From Rachicladosporium sp. CCFEE 5018 (taxonomy: Eukaryota > Ascomycota > Dothideomycetes > Cladosporiales > Cladosporiaceae), in assembly GCA_002077045.2 (NCBI GenBank), contig KZ111140.1:1028493-1092492 (forward strand): a DNA stretch of 64,000 bases. Direction: 5' to 3'. Below, piece after piece: positions 53,764-64,000 of this stretch. Below the pieces are notes generated by a model. That model saw nothing but the letters and a program-made list of their open reading frames with translations. It was not told where the DNA came from and did no database searches. A program made the translations under genes and the position numbers. Position 1 is the stretch's first letter. Every line of letters begins with the position of its first letter.

Positions 53764-54915
53764 TCAGTCCATTGTCAACACCGCCCTAAACCTCGCCTTC
53801 CCACTCATCATCCTCTCCACAGCCTCATTAGCCTTCGCCAACGGAAACCTCTCAATCAAACACTTTACCCCATTCTGCCTCGCGAACTGAATCGCATCTT
53901 CACTATCCAGCGCATGTCCACTAGGCCAGCCCCTTACACTCAGCGCCTTGATAACCATAGTCACACTATCAACCTCCACCGGCCCAACAGCAGTGTGCAG
54001 CAGTAGCGTACCACGCGGGGCTAGGCCTCCAATGAGACCGGAGATGATCTTGGGATTTGGCGCGGTAACGATTATGAGTGCTGCGCCGCCGAGTTTCTGG
54101 AGGCCTTCGGCGGCGGTGGTGGCGGATGTGTCGATGTATTCGTGAGCGCCGAGTTGGGTCGCGAAGTCCTGTTTGTCGGAGCCACGAGAGAGGGCGACGG
54201 TGCGGAAGCCCATTTTGCGGGCGTACTGGATTGCGAGGTGGCCTGAAGGTGAGCGTCAGTGTGCTGGATAGGATTACTGGGGCTCGAGCTACCCACCGAG
54301 TCCGCCGAGACCTTGCACAGCTACTACGTCGCCTGCCGTGATGCCCATGCGGCGCATACCGTTGAAGACCGTCACGCCTGCGCAGAGCAGGGGCGCGACT
54401 TCGGCTGGGTCCATATCCTCTGGCACCCTCACAGTAGCCTCAGTGCGGAGCGTGGTGTACTCGCTGCCCTCGTTCGTCAGCAATCATACACAGTGAGTGC
54501 CATAAGGAGTAAGTGAAAGGCAAGAGACTCACCCATAGCCCCCCTCCCTCGTCCACCCATTAACAAGCTCATTCTCACACATCTGATAATCCCCCCTCCC
54601 ACAACTGCGACAAGTCCCATCATGCCCTCCATGCCACGCGCCCCCAACGCGATCCCCTTCCTTCCACTTCCCACCCTTCGCCAGCTCGCCCAACCCCACG
54701 ACTGTGCCTACGATCTCATGGCCTACCCTCTTGATTGAGAGAGGCCCGAAGTGACCCGCGGCGATGTCGTGGTCGGAGTGGCAGACGCCGCAGGCGTGGA
54801 CTTTGATGAGGAGTTCATTGGGTGCCGGGACGGGGAGGGGGATTTGGGTGATGGTAAGGGGTTGGTTGGGGGAGGTGAGGAGGGCGGCTGTGAATTTCTC
54901 GGGAAGAGAAGGCAT
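53764..54915 (-). CDS. Zinc-dependent alcohol dehydrogenase, MDR family (H1)
   Basis: Exons 54915-54533, 54463-54297 and 54242-53764 give 342 residues, as in H2. The first intron is 69 bp against 54 bp in H2; the second is 54 bp in both. Zinc and coenzyme motifs (CGVCHSDHDI, RVGHEIVGTV, GTCRSCGRGDYQMCEN, VAVQGLGGLG) are intact. The residue after CGVCHSD is His here and Leu in H2. It is predicted to be a cytosolic NAD(P)-linked alcohol/aldehyde oxidoreductase; the substrate is unknown. Confidence 0.92.
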
Positions 54916-55783
54916 GTTGACAGAGCTGGGTGGAAAGCTTCGGTGTTGTGCTTGCGATGCGAGGGTGCGCAATGAGAGCTTTTCTTTGGTTGATGCGTGT
55001 TGGTGCGAATGAAGTGGGAGTGAGATGGGTGCGATACCTCGAGAACTTACTACTCTTATACGTGCCTTCCTCAAGCTTCACCCTGCATTGCACCTTCCCA
55101 TGGATCGCGTCTGAAGTTATGTGGCTGATAGCTCCGGATCCAAGTTATCAGCTCATACCTAGGTAGAAGCTAGAGGCATTGCTATGTTCATTGGCGTATG
55201 CGTAAGCAATATTAGCCCCGCACTAGTGTCTCTAGCTCGCATGCACAGTCAAACAGCAATGTGAATAGTGATCCGAATTGCTGCAAGATTGGGTGTTGCG
55301 ATGTCGGCAGCGAGGCCGGCGCCGGATATTAGTATTGATTGCAAGGCCGGACTACACTGCTCCTAAGAACTAGTGCTATGCTTTCGCATTTACGTACCAC
55401 CATGCGGCTTGCACGTGTTGTAGCTCGTCCATGCAATTCTTTCACGCCATTCTTGGTCCCAACTTGTCCGCGCTTGAGCCGGGCAAACATGAGGCGGACT
55501 GCTGCATCAGGCTCACAGCACCGTTGCCGCCGAGAAGCCTCTCGATTCGCCAGCTCGCCAGTGGTCGCCGGAATCAAGCCTGCAACACACCTCGAGGGGT
55601 TTTGATTGTCCATTTCGGATGATCGCGGCGCATAGCGGATCATGATTCGGTGCTGAGCAAGACTTACTGATCCCGTCCGGGTCACGGTTGCCCCCGCCCC
55701 TTCGCAGGCTGTCGCAGACGAGGTACTTGTGTTATCACGATCATTCGTCTTGGGCTCTTCGCCATTCCGGTTCCTGGCTGGCC
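54916..55783. other. Intergenic, ADH promoter and RRB1 3' side (H1)
   Basis: 868 bp, the same length as in H2 and closely alignable. Frames on both strands are open here by chance of composition; none is supported by the pattern of differences. Confidence 0.5.
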
Positions 55784-57277
55784 TCAGACACTGATCGTCT
55801 TCAGCACCCCGAATCCAGCGCCTCCAGTTGCTATTACAGTGCCAGGAATTTGCCCACACCACCTCGCCTCCTTCACCATCTCCATGTAGTGTACAAACAG
55901 CAACTGCGGCGGTACATCCTTAACGTCAGCCGTGTACTTACTCTCTTCGTCATCCAGCTCGACAGCCAGATCCCAGAGAGTCAACGTGTTGTCGCCAGCG
56001 CAGACAGAAATGATGCTGTCGTCCGTAGGGTGCCACTGGAGGGAGGTGATCTGCTCGGTATGAAAGGTGAAGTGCGCCACAGGCTTTGGAGTCTCCGATG
56101 TCGTCGCAGAGCGCCAAGTGCGCAAGTCGTGGACCGAGAACGAGCCGTCTTCGTGGCCTGTCGCAAGCAGATGCGGTGTAAGAGCCGACCACGCAAGAAC
56201 ATTGACGTCTGTGTCCGACACTTTGATCGACAGTGCGGCAGTGTGCGACTTGCTCCTGCTGTCCCAGATCTTGACTGTCCCGTCGCTTGAGCTACTTGCG
56301 AAGACGAACTTCTCGTTCGGGGACCAGCAGAGATCCTCGACTGAGCACGAGTGGCCTGTGAACGGAGTGGCGTCGGTGGTGAATGTGCCGTCAGCAGGCG
56401 AGCGTGTCGTGACGAAGATCTTGCCGGAGATGTCACCTGTAGCAAGCTTGCCTGCGGGATGTAGAGGCGACCACGCGATTGCGTAGCCCTCGTCCTTCTT
56501 GTGCGATCGTACTGTGTGCAACGACTTTGATGCTGCAGGCGCGAGAGTGTAGCCAGGTGTATCGAAGGAAGTCAAGTGAGGCGTGATGTCATGTATTACC
56601 ACCTCCCCGTTCTCCTGCATGGCAGCCGACAATGTCGTCGGTAACGCCGAGCCAGAAGCCTGCGGCGACTGATGTACTCGCATGCGATTCGTCGCACAGC
56701 TCGTCGGGATCGCTCTCGTCTCCAGTATCGGATCCGAATTCTCCTCATCCTCGTCCTCATCCTCGCTGTCCGAGTTCAAATTCCTTGCCTCATCATTCCT
56801 CGACAACCCGGACAACTTCAACACCATAATCTGATTCTCCCTCTCCCTCCCCTGCGCCGCCTGCGTCCCCGCAACAGCATACACCGTAGCGGGATAACTC
56901 TTCCTCCCATCCCCCAACTGATCCCTCACAACATCTATACTCAGACATGGCCATGTCGGCTCGAGTGTATGCAGCATCTCGTACGTGCTCAAGTCTGGAG
57001 CAAGCGTCTGTCCGGCGTCTAGCTTGTGTCGGCCGGGGATGAAGGTCTGCTTGTCGAGGTCCATGGCGCCGGTGGCGAATTGCTCTGCTTCGCGTTCGGC
57101 GTCTGGACGGCCATCGACGCCGGCTTCGAAAATTTCATCCTCGCTTTCGAATTCGTCTTCGAAGTCGTCTTCGAATTGCTCGTTTTCTGCTAGTCCGGTG
57201 TCTGCTACTGGGCGGTCGCCGGATTTGAGGGTTTGGGGAGAGTCTTGGGGGTCGTCTTCGGCTGCGCGTTTGGCCAT
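55784..57277 (-). CDS. RRB1: Ribosome assembly WD40 protein RRB1/GRWD1 (H1)
   Basis: 497 residues from the ATG at 57277, intact and the same length as H2. It has the acidic N-terminus, the FIPGRHKLDAGQTL histone-binding-like motif and the WD40 blades (DGTVKIWD; LLATGHEDGSFSVHDLR; ITSLQWHPTDDSI). Differences from H2 cluster in the acidic linker and one blade (FASSSSDGT against FASASSDGT). An open frame continues 42 codons upstream without ATG support. Nuclear chaperone for ribosomal protein L3, divergent from EFL1. Confidence 0.95.
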   Translation of the reverse strand: MAKRAAEDDPQDSPQTLKSGDRPVADTGLAENEQFEDDFEDEFESEDEIFEAGVDGRPDAEREAEQFATGAMDLDKQTFIPGRHKLDAGQTLAPDLSTYEMLHTLEPTWPCLSIDVVRDQLGDGRKSYPATVYAVAGTQAAQGRERENQIMVLKLSGLSRNDEARNLNSDSEDEDEDEENSDPILETRAIPTSCATNRMRVHQSPQASGSALPTTLSAAMQENGEVVIHDITPHLTSFDTPGYTLAPAASKSLHTVRSHKKDEGYAIAWSPLHPAGKLATGDISGKIFVTTRSPADGTFTTDATPFTGHSCSVEDLCWSPNEKFVFASSSSDGTVKIWDSRSKSHTAALSIKVSDTDVNVLAWSALTPHLLATGHEDGSFSVHDLRTWRSATTSETPKPVAHFTFHTEQITSLQWHPTDDSIISVCAGDNTLTLWDLAVELDDEESKYTADVKDVPPQLLFVHYMEMVKEARWCGQIPGTVIATGGAGFGVLKTISV

Positions 57278-57618
57278 GTTGGCGTTGTGGATCAAGAAGG
57301 GACTCCGTGTATGTACAGTCGGGAAAAGCGTTAAGAGCATATGCTTTATGAATTGTGATTGGAACGACGAACGCGATCTCGAAAATGTTCGAACTCGGCT
57401 CAAATCTCTATCGATAAGATTTTTGAGGGTATAACCCTAATTTGACCGCATAGCAGATTGCGCAAGGATGAGCCAAAGTGAATCTTCGATGGTCATTGGT
57501 TTGTCAGAGCCCGGATACATCCACTCGGCTTCTCCTTCGACACTGTCGAGCAGGTATTTAGCATCTCAACGAGAGAGCAACAACAGCCTTTTGGCGCGCT
57601 CTGTCGTCTCCTATTACG
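57278..57618. promoter_or_regulatory. Bidirectional promoter RRB1 / EFL1 with telo-box inverted repeat (H1)
   Basis: 341 bp. The AGGGT-ATA-ACCCT inverted repeat is at 57426-57438, followed by AA, exactly as in H2. The neighbouring AAATCT ... AGATTT repeat is at 57402-57422, where one base between the arms differs from H2. Retention of both elements against a background of substitutions supports function. Confidence 0.6.
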
Positions 57619-60600
57619 ATGCCTGTCGTACCGCCAGAAAAGCTGGTCCAACTCCAGCAGCAGGGCCAGAATGTCCGCAACGTGAGTCTCGTCTCGTCTC
57701 GCCACTTCGATATGATACCACGCTGATCACTCACAGCGTCCTAGATTTGCATACTCGCACACGTCGACCACGGCAAGACCTCCCTGACAGACGCACTGAT
57801 CGCCACCAATGGCATAATCTCGCCCAAACTCGCAGGCAAAATCCGCTATCTGGACTCTAGACCTGATGAGCAACTTCGAGGAATCACTATGGAGAGCTCA
57901 GCGATCTCGCTGTTCTTCTCGTTGTTACGGAGGGAGTCGCCAACCGCTGAGCCGCAGTCGAAGGAGTACCTTATTAACTTGATCGATTCGCCTGGTCATA
58001 TCGACTTCTCGTCTGAGGTCTCCACGGCTTCGAGGTTGTGCGATGGAGCTGTGGTGCTGGTCGATGCCGTTGAAGGTGTCTGCAGTCAGACTGTCACTGT
58101 GCTCCGACATACCTATGTTGAGAAGCTGAAGCCTCTACTCGTGATCAACAAGATGGACCGCTTGATCACGGAGCTGAAGCTAAGTCCGTCAGAAGCGTAT
58201 ACGCATTTGTCGAAGCTGCTAGAGCAAGTCAACGCTGTGATGGGTTCGTTTGCGCTCGGCGAACGGATGGAGGATGATCTGCGGTGGCGAGAGCGGATCG
58301 ACGAGAAGTTGCAATCGAAGGGTGCAGAAGCAGGATCAAATGCCTCATCGGACCGGAAAGGCAGTATAGCGTCCGACGACAACGGAGTGCTTACGGACGA
58401 CACACCAGCACAGTACGAGGAGAAGGAAGACGAAGACATCTACTTCGAACCTGAGCGAAATAATGTCATCTTCTCCTCCGCAATCGACGGATGGGCTTTC
58501 ACGCCTGGCCAATTCGCTGGCATATACGCGAAGAAGCTGGGCATGAAGCGGGAAGTACTTGAGAAGTTCCTCTGGGGTGACTTCTACCTCGACCCCAAGA
58601 CCAAGCGTGTGCTTAGCTCGAAACATCTGAGGGGCCGACATCTGAAGCCAACGTTCGTACAGCTCGTACTTGAGAACGTATGGGCCGTGTACGAGGCGAC
58701 GACTGGAGGATCGAATGGCAAGGGCGATCCGACGATGCTAGAGAAGATCACGAAGAGTCTGAATATCAGCATTCCGCCTTACGTGCTGCGATCGCGAGAT
58801 CCGAAGGCACTACTCAGTGCTGTGTTTGCTGCATGGCTACCTCTAAGCACGGCCTTACTGGTATCAGTCGTGGAGCATCTCCCCTCACCGCACACTGCTC
58901 AGGCATCACGAATGCCAGCTCTGCTCAAGGAGTCGCCTGGTCACGAACACATCGACGCGCGAGTGCGGGAAGCGATGATCGCTTCCAATGCAGCGAAGGA
59001 AGCACCAGTGGTAGCTTACGTTAGTAAAATGGTCTCGATACCCGAGTCTGAGCTACCGGCGAACAAACGGCGTGGCGGTGCCCTGACCGCCGAGGAAGCT
59101 CGAGAGCTCGGTCGTAAGAAGAGAGCAGAAATCGCTCGTGCTCAAGCATCAGCCAGCACTAATGGCGATGCAGGCATGGAAAGTGTCACTGATGCGCTAA
59201 GTACGACGGCTATAAGCGACGAGCAAGACGTCCCCATCAGCGAATTTGCAGAAGAGCCATCTGATCCCGAACACCTCATCGGATTCGCCAGACTCTTCTC
59301 TGGCACCTTATCAGTTGGCCAAGAGATCTACGTCCTTCCACCAAAGTTCTCTCCAGCGCAAGAGCATCCTCATCCACCACCGCGCAAAGTCACCATCACA
59401 GCCTTGTACCTGCTGATGGGCCGCTCGCTCGAGTCGCTCACCTCGGTGCCAGCTGGCAATATTGTGGGCATAGCTGGACTTGAAGGTGCAATACTAAAGT
59501 CAGGGACACTGTGCTCACAAGTCCAAGGCGCACCGAATCTGAGCTCGACCACGGCCATCTCGACAAACGCGCCTATTGTGCGAGTAGCACTTGAGCCCAC
59601 CAACCCAGGCGATCTGGACAAGATGGTGCGCGGGCTAAGGTTGCTCGAGCAAGCTGATCCAGCCGTTGTCTACGAGCAGCTCGAGTCCGGCGAGCACGTG
59701 ATACTCACAGCAGGTGAGCTGCATCTCGAGCGATGTTTGAAAGATCTGCGAGAGCGTTTCGCACGATGTGACATCCAGGCTGGAGAGGCGATCGTGCCCT
59801 ATCGTGAGAGCATTGTGAGTGCTGAGGAAATGCGAGAGCCGCAAGATCCTGCCTTGGGAAGGGGAACAGCGGAGATCAGTATGGTCGGTGGCGGGCTGAA
59901 AGTCAAGTTGAGAGTTCTGCCGTTGCCTGCAAAGGTGACGGAGTATCTGGTAAAGTACCAGGGATGTGTGAAACGGGTGTGGGCCGAAAGGATGGCCAAA
60001 GAAAGGGAGAGGAGAGACAAGAGTGGACAATTGAATGCCTCGAGTGAGAGCAACGGCAATACCGCCGATGACGATGCTGAAGTTTCCACGCACGGCGACG
60101 ACGATGAAGCGGGCACGAATTCCGACAGAGACGTGAAACATGCCGCGGACGACAGCATCGAGGGCGGCCAGACGATGAGTGTTGATGATTTTAAGAACGG
60201 CCTCTTGGAAGCATTTGAGGAAGAGAAGGCAGACAAAGCCTTGTGGAAGGGTGTCATCAGCAAGATCACCGCCTTTGGCCCGAGACAGGTTGGGCCCAAC
60301 CTGCTCATCGACAAGACCGAGGATCAAGTCTGCGACAGTTTGTGAGTTGATCACGCAGACGACTTTACCTCGATCTCCCTGCTGACATATGCCCCCAGCT
60401 TCCACAATCAAAGCAACGACGCAACCACCAGCACCTCCCCCCTGCACCCCCTCCTCTCAAAACTTACCCACGCCTTCCAACTCTTCACATCCTCCGGCCC
60501 CCTCTGCGCCGAGCCAACACAAGGCATAGCTGTCCTCCTCGAATCCATCACCACCGACCAAGCCATCCTCTGCTCCCACAGCGCCGGCGCCCAAACCGGC

Positions 60601-61083
60601 GAGATCCTCCGCTCAACCCGCACAGCCCTCAAATCCGCTTTCCTCGACTGGAGTCCCAGAATCCTCCTCGCAATGTACGCCTGCGAGATCCAAGCCTCAG
60701 CCGAAGTCCTCGGCCGCGTCTACAGCGTCATAACCCGCCGCCGCGGCCGCATAATCTCCGAATCCCTCCTCGAGCCCTCGCCGAATTTCACGATCCTCGC
60801 GCTCCTGCCCGTCGCCGAATCCTTCGGGTTCGCGGACGAGATCCGGAAGCGTAGTGCCGGTGCAGCGAGCCCGCAGCTAGTCTTCGCGGGGTTCGAGGCG
60901 TTGGAGGAAGATCCATTTTGGGTTCCTAGGACTGAGGAGGAGCTGGAGGATTTTGGCAGTTTGGGGGATAAGGAGAATGTGGCGAAGCGGTATGTGGATT
61001 CTGTGAGGGAGAGGAAGGGGTTGGTTGTGCAGGGGAAGAGGGTTGTGGGGGATGCGGAGAAGCAGAGTACGTTGAAGAGGTAG
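57619..61083 (+). CDS. EFL1: Ribosome-maturation GTPase EFL1/Ria1 (H1)
   Basis: Exons 57619-57681, 57745-60341 and 60399-61083 (introns 63 and 57 bp) give 1114 residues. The GTPase motifs (AHVDHGKTS, DSPGHID, NKMD), the charged insertion, domain II and the C-terminal domain are all as in H2. Protein differences are few and mostly in the charged linker. At the DNA level long stretches are nearly identical to H2, but about 58,540-58,680 differs at roughly 18% of bases, which looks like a boundary of conversion tracts. Role: release of Tif6 from pre-60S subunits with Sdo1. Confidence 0.95.
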
Positions 61084-61157
61084 AATTCCGCTGGCCTGGT
61101 AGGATCAGGGAGTGATACGAGACCGTAGTGTTAGGGCCGCGTGTCTGATGGACCGAG

Positions 61158-62354
61158 CTAAGATTCTGCTTCCGCTATGATTGTGACACTTTCCGCGCTT
61201 GCTGCGCCCCTCACCCAATCTTCCTTGCTCGAAGTCTCCCTCCCTACCCAGCCTCCCATCCATGGCCCTCGCTCATCCCATATAACCCTCTGCATCCTCG
61301 CCTTCCGCCCCTGATTCCCATCCCCAACGCGATCAGTAGCATGGAACACCGCCAGCGTCTCGCCTCCCTCCTGCAGAAACATGCCATGACCCGGCCCATA
61401 CGGCCCAGCGCCATTAGCATCACTTTGCAACAGGGGCTTCCTCGATTTCCGCCAAGATGAAGCAGCCATCGGGTGGCCACCAAGGTACTGCAGCGTAGCC
61501 ATCTTGTAATGTGCCGTCCAAGACGCGGAGCACGAGTAAAGCAGCCCCTGCCACTCTGGCTCGCCCGAGGGAGTGAGGTGGGGAGCAGCGATCCACTGCG
61601 GACCTTCTTGGATGGCTACGTCGCCTGTCTTCTCCCAGGGCTCGGAGGGGAGGGAGATCTGGGCTGCTGTAGCACCAGCAATCGCCTCTGTCGGAGAGGA
61701 AAGAGGTAAGAGGTACAGCGCCTGCGTTTTCTCGTCGTCTGGAGGACTGCTGACGGGCCAGCCAGAGTAGGCCAAGTACAGCTGCCCGTTGAGCGTGAAG
61801 ACCGTGCCGTCAATAGCCCACTGGCTCTGGTCCATGCCCTTCACCGCCCCTACAAAAGTCCAGTCCTCTGGCCCTTCACCCCTTGGCGAGCCAGAGGATG
61901 GTGGTCCGCGCAGCACGTACAAGCGATGAGACCTGTTCCCCAAGACCGGATCAGCGGCAGCGAAGTAAACCCACCATCGTCCCTCAAGATCATGCAGTTC
62001 CGGAGCCCAGAGACGTTCGCTCCAAGGCGTTCCTGGCTGGGGGATGAACAGCGGGCCTTTGGTCACGAGAGCAGAGTCTGAGTCTTTGAGAAAGGAGAAG
62101 ATTGAGATTGCTTCCCAAAGCGGGATGCGGGTGTTGGCTGTGAAGGTTAGGTAGATGTTTCCTTGAGCGAAGACGATGAAGGGGTCGGGGGTGTTTTGGG
62201 AGGTCAGGGTGAGGCAGGTGTTGTCGTAGGTCGGGCGGAGGACCATAGCAGTGTCGCTAGATTCGGTGGTCTCGCGAGTTGGCAGGAGGTTGATTAGTAG
62301 GTAGATGCTCGAAAGGGCGAGTAGAGTAAGAAATCGCCGGCGGAGAGGACGCAT
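61158..62354 (-). CDS. Membrane-anchored GH43-like glycosidase (H1)
   Basis: 398 residues. Signal anchor (FLTLLALSSIYLLINLLP) and family 43 catalytic regions (NTPDPFIVF, WAIDGTVF, WAPELHDLEGRWWVYF) are intact. A TTG-to-TAG change relative to H2 ends the protein nine residues earlier, outside the propeller, so activity is unlikely to be lost. Substrate as uncertain as in H2. Confidence 0.82.
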   Translation of the reverse strand: MRPLRRRFLTLLALSSIYLLINLLPTRETTESSDTAMVLRPTYDNTCLTLTSQNTPDPFIVFAQGNIYLTFTANTRIPLWEAISIFSFLKDSDSALVTKGPLFIPQPGTPWSERLWAPELHDLEGRWWVYFAAADPVLGNRSHRLYVLRGPPSSGSPRGEGPEDWTFVGAVKGMDQSQWAIDGTVFTLNGQLYLAYSGWPVSSPPDDEKTQALYLLPLSSPTEAIAGATAAQISLPSEPWEKTGDVAIQEGPQWIAAPHLTPSGEPEWQGLLYSCSASWTAHYKMATLQYLGGHPMAASSWRKSRKPLLQSDANGAGPYGPGHGMFLQEGGETLAVFHATDRVGDGNQGRKARMQRVIWDERGPWMGGWVGRETSSKEDWVRGAASAESVTIIAEAES

Positions 62355-62646
62355 GCAACGAGAATGATGCTGTCCTATGCTAGGAACTCAGATGCGATGG
62401 AGATAGATATCCTTTTTCTCGCTCATGGAGGACATAGTAGTCGCAAAGGACTGCACTAGGCGAAACGACCACAGCATTGCACGTTTGGTGACTCTATGTC
62501 GCTTACCGCACTGGAACAGACTGCGCTCTGCGACTATTTGGATGGGTGTATGGACGCAGAAGCAAGAGCACTGCAGCAGCTAAGTGCTAATAGGACTGTT
62601 TACGCTTCTACATGTACAGGGCAGCAATTCTGCTCCTCAAAATCGA
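62355..62646. other. Intergenic, GH43-like promoter (H1)
   Basis: 292 bp matching 45389-45679. Nothing recognised. Confidence 0.5.
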
Positions 62647-64000
62647 CTACCTCTTCCAAGTCACACTCCCATCCCCACCCTCCGTCGTCTTCCTCGCCAA
62701 GATCTCCTCAATCTTCTCCCTAGTCTCCTGCTTCCCTCCGTTTGCTTCCTCGAAGTGCGATACAACCGCGTCTTTCGTAAGCCCACCCTTCTTCGAAACG
62801 TAGGCCTCCACCTCTCCCTCTCTCGGCAGCCCCACCCAAGCATGCGGGTAGTCCAAGTAGTCCCCCGTACCCATCAGCTGTAGCCCCGGCGTCCCATCAA
62901 AGAAGCCATCAACATCCTGCTCCGAAACCTCCGCACTCGAAGCCGGACTCCACTTCGGCGTCGTCTTCGGCTTCCGAATAAGCAGCGAAGACACACCCTC
63001 AACAAAATCCGCGTGCTCCATGAACCTACTAGCGATCAAATGCTCCCTCCGAAACGTCTCCGCAATACTCCACTTTCCCCCCTCCCTCAACTGCCTCAGC
63101 GTAACCCTCGCACTCGTCGGACTGCGCTGCAGAATCGTCTCCCGCGTCCTCTTAGCCCAGCTCCGAATCTCCTCGATATCACTCTGAGTCTGCTCGAGGC
63201 CTTCGAGCGCGGTGATGATGTCGTCGAAGTTGTTGGCTGGTTGGAAAACGTAGTCTACCGCGGCGCGGATCTGGCCGCCGACGGGGGCGGCTATGGGTTG
63301 GTCGTGAGGGAGGCCTGTGGCGAATTCTTCGATGGTGGAGTTTATTATTTGGAGGCGGGATTGTAGGTTTAAGGAGTCTTTGAATTGGATTTCGGAGAGG
63401 CGGGATTCGAGGGAGGGGAGGGAGGTGGAGTGGAGGTAGTGGGTTGCTATGCCGGCGTAGCTTTGAGTTGTGTTAGTTTGATGCCAAATTGTGCTCTGGT
63501 TCCAGGACGATCACTTACAAGACATTCACGCCTTTCAGCTGCTCGCTGGTCAGGGCCAGGTACATCCCAAGCTCGCCGTCCATTCTCGGTAGGAAGAAGC
63601 TTGCTCCGACATCCGGGAAGAAGCCAATAGTCGTCTCGGGCATAGCAAAGACAGTATTCTCTGTCGCGATCCTGAACGGCGCATGCACAGACAACCCGAC
63701 TCCACCACCCATAGTAATCCCATCAATGAACGCAACATACGGCTTCGAATACGTAGCAATCTGGTGATCAAGCTGATATTCCAACCCGAAGTAATCCTTG
63801 CTTGCCTGCTGCCCTTCAGTCCCCTTCTGGTTGTCTTGCGCCAACGCCGTGACGTCTCCACCAGCACAGAAAGCGCGGCCTTCGCCCTTGATTACCACGA
63901 CGTTCGCGAGCTGGGATTTCTCCCATTCTTGCAGTCGGGGGATGATCTTCCGGGCCATGCTGCCATTGAGGGAGTTGAGCTTTTTAGGCCGGTTGAGGGT
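62647..64000 (-). CDS. EHD3: 3-hydroxyisobutyryl-CoA hydrolase, 5' end beyond window (H1)
   Basis: Exon 3 (63460-62647) and part of exon 2 (63519-64000) flank a 58-bp intron (donor GTAAGT; H2 uses GTGGGT). The visible part includes GEGRAFCAGGDV, DGITMGGGVGLS and FAMPETTIGFFPDVGASFFL with the catalytic acids. No break is seen. The first exon and about 90 bp of exon 2 lie past the edge. Confidence 0.92.

Noticed and set aside
55329..55862. A 177-codon minus-strand frame overlapping the RRB1 3' end
   Set aside because: The same frame is interrupted in H2 and overlaps conserved RRB1 codons in a different phase, so it is a chance opening.
1..64000. A genuine tandem or segmental duplication on one chromosome
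   Set aside because: The exact 231-bp overlap of contig 1 and contig 3 ends, together with two 100-N joins, explains the layout better as two homeologs merged by scaffolding.
1..64000. CRISPR arrays, prophage, transposons, rRNA or tRNA genes
   Set aside because: No regularly spaced repeats, integrase or transposase motifs, terminal repeats or recognisable tRNA/rRNA cores were seen while reading the intergenic regions.

Overview
The window is fungal nuclear DNA. Genes carry short GT-AG introns of about 48-70 bp and sit 0.3-1.8 kb apart on both strands. The proteins are typical of filamentous Ascomycota: a PalH pH sensor, a Ste50 adaptor, Zn2Cys6 regulators, MFS transporters and a yeast-type mitochondrial DNA polymerase. 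A black yeast or Dothideomycete with a duplicated or hybrid-diploid genome (Hortaea werneckii is the best-known example) would fit, but the species is an inference.

Two runs of exactly 100 N (13515-13614 and 51350-51449) divide the window into three contigs. Contig 1 (1-13514) holds an MFS transporter tail, a Zn2Cys6 regulator, mitochondrial DNA polymerase, a GNAT acetyltransferase, a sugar transporter and the 3' part of a Ste50 gene. Contig 2 (13615-51349) holds a CofD/YvcK-like protein, a dehalogenase-like hydrolase, PalH and a complete MFS drug transporter. It then repeats every contig 1 gene in the same order and continues with alcohol dehydrogenase, RRB1, EFL1, a GH43-like enzyme, HIBCH, mitochondrial EF-Tu and a partial TRM3. 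Contig 3 (51450-64000) holds the 5' part of Ste50, then alcohol dehydrogenase, RRB1, EFL1, the GH43-like enzyme and partial HIBCH.

The main structural result is that the last 231 bases of contig 1 (13284-13514) are identical to the first 231 of contig 3 (51450-51680), while contig 2 differs at three positions in the matching stretch (34512-34742). Contigs 1 and 3 are therefore best read as one continuous homeolog, called H1 here (about 25.8 kb). Contig 2 contains the other copy, H2 (21361-47034), and appears to have been scaffolded into the middle of H1. This cuts the H1 Ste50 gene into two pieces 38 kb apart. The apparent local duplication is then an assembly product of two homeologous or allelic chromosomes, not a tandem duplication.

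H1 and H2 are colinear, but divergence is patchy, from about 1-2% to about 15% within one gene, which suggests conversion tracts. Most gene pairs are intact in both copies. The clear exception is the Zn2Cys6 regulator: H2 has lost 73 bp at a 3-bp microhomology and is frameshifted. Smaller differences are a Glu-to-Gln change in the PESPR motif of the H1 sugar transporter and a shortened C-terminus of the H1 GH43-like protein.

By function, the window holds a ribosome-biogenesis pair sharing one promoter (RRB1/EFL1, 60S subunit assembly), a mitochondrial set (MIP1, TUF1, HIBCH), signalling parts (PalH, Ste50) and metabolic or transport genes. I found no CRISPR array, transposon, rRNA, tRNA or defence system. 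The unusual content is the two-subgenome structure and its mis-scaffolding, not a new molecular machine.
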